DNA of 64,000 nucleotides from Spizellomyces sp. 'palustris' (taxonomy: Eukaryota > Chytridiomycota > Chytridiomycetes > Spizellomycetales > Spizellomycetaceae): positions 604,438 through 668,437 of the forward strand of contig QEAR01000003.1 in the NCBI GenBank assembly GCA_006535965.1, written 5' to 3'. Below, piece after piece: positions 63,458 through 64,000 of this stretch (the stretch's first letter is position 1; every line of letters begins with the position of its first letter). Below the pieces are notes generated by a model that did not search any database, was not told where the DNA came from, and saw only the letters and a list, made by a program, of their open reading frames with translations. The position numbers and the translations under genes were made by a program.

Positions 63458-64000
63458 CACTTATCCAGAATGGTCCAGCCCACCAGAGCCAAGGGTCACG
63501 TGAATAATTATTCACAGCTCGCGACGGTTTTGCAGGCGTTGCCCTACGGCGACAGATGGTTTCTTCAAGCTACCCAGTTGGAGTAGTTCTGAGTCGTATG
63601 GAAGATATTGTCATGTATTCTTCCTTCCTGCGTACTGCCCAGTATTTACTGCCAATGTCCATCGTACGCAAGTTGGAACGTCATAGTTTGAAAATTACAA
63701 ATATCAGTACTTGTAGCATTGCAGCCATCTATTAACCACACTTATTGTGACATGATCGTCATGAAGATAAACAAAACGACGAGTCCAATACATTCCGCCA
63801 TGACTGATTGTCCATTATTGTCCCTTGTGGCCATCTGACGAGTTGAACATTCTGCAGTTGCCACATGCATTATTCATTGTATCCACCTCGACTCGCAAGC
63901 ATTAGAGATGTTAGCAGTTCGATACATTGAAGCCATGTAAACTCATGAGACGAATGGAGATCTGATGCCGAGGACCTAGCCCTCCCGACCATAACTACAA
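63458..64000. other. right-end intergenic region
   Basis: The last 540 bases contain no ORF or RNA gene I can support. The neighbouring gene beyond the window cannot be inferred. Confidence 0.4.

Overview
This window looks like nuclear DNA of a fungus, most likely a flagellated (chytrid-type) lineage. Nearly all genes are broken by short GT-AG introns of about 45-150 bases. Fungal hallmarks are present: a Zn2Cys6 regulator with a fungal-type middle domain, a FluG-type fusion enzyme, a DHA1-type transporter and a hybrid histidine kinase. One gene matches the flagellar protein CFAP144/FAM183, which non-flagellated moulds and yeasts lack, and its neighbour is nephrocystin-3-like. A prefoldin gene carries what reads as a U12-type AT-AC intron. 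Species and chromosome cannot be named from the sequence alone. I rebuilt exon structures by hand from splice signals, reading frame and family conservation; none is confirmed by transcripts or database search.

Layout. 0-1.35 kb: 3' end of an unrecognised plus-strand gene. 2.3-3.05 kb (minus): MCT-1/Tma20 translation factor, divergent from a 21-exon family-15 glycoside hydrolase (3.85-7.3 kb, plus). 7.5-9.3 kb (minus): AGC-like kinase with a degraded active site. 10.6-12.1 kb and 13.5-14.8 kb (plus): secreted GDSL phospholipase and secreted lysyl oxidase. 15.1-18.7 kb (plus): CFAP144-like protein, then a nephrocystin-3-like protein. 19.2-28.6 kb (minus): a 3,050-residue protein with two calponin-homology domains, a very long helical rod and a GAR domain. 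30.0-32.5 kb (minus): Zn2Cys6 regulator. 32.5-36.0 kb: gene-poor gap. 36.0-41.4 kb (plus): hybrid histidine kinase. 42.0-45.5 kb (minus): FluG-like fusion. 45.8-47.4 kb (minus): MFS transporter. 47.9-49.7 kb (minus): uncharacterised protein. 49.7-52.5 kb: repeat-bearing gap with coding-like fragments. 52.5-54.2 kb (plus): mitochondrial carrier. 54.7-55.3 kb (minus): small proline-rich protein. 56.0-58.2 kb (plus): SLMAP/Far9-like FHA protein. 58.5-59.3 kb (minus): Snl1-like BAG protein. 59.75-60.9 kb (plus): 3-hydroxyisobutyrate dehydrogenase. 61.3-62.1 kb (plus): prefoldin subunit 5. 62.5-63.5 kb (minus): two-pass membrane protein.

The genes do not form one pathway. Themes are cytoskeleton and flagellum (CH-GAR rod protein, CFAP144, nephrocystin-3-like, prefoldin 5), signalling (histidine kinase, pseudokinase, SLMAP-like, FluG) and secreted or mitochondrial metabolism. 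The most unusual signals are in splicing: a probable AT-AC U12 intron, a one-nucleotide exon between two introns in the carrier gene, and a 12-nucleotide microexon in the regulator. No tRNA, rRNA, CRISPR array or intact transposon was recognised.
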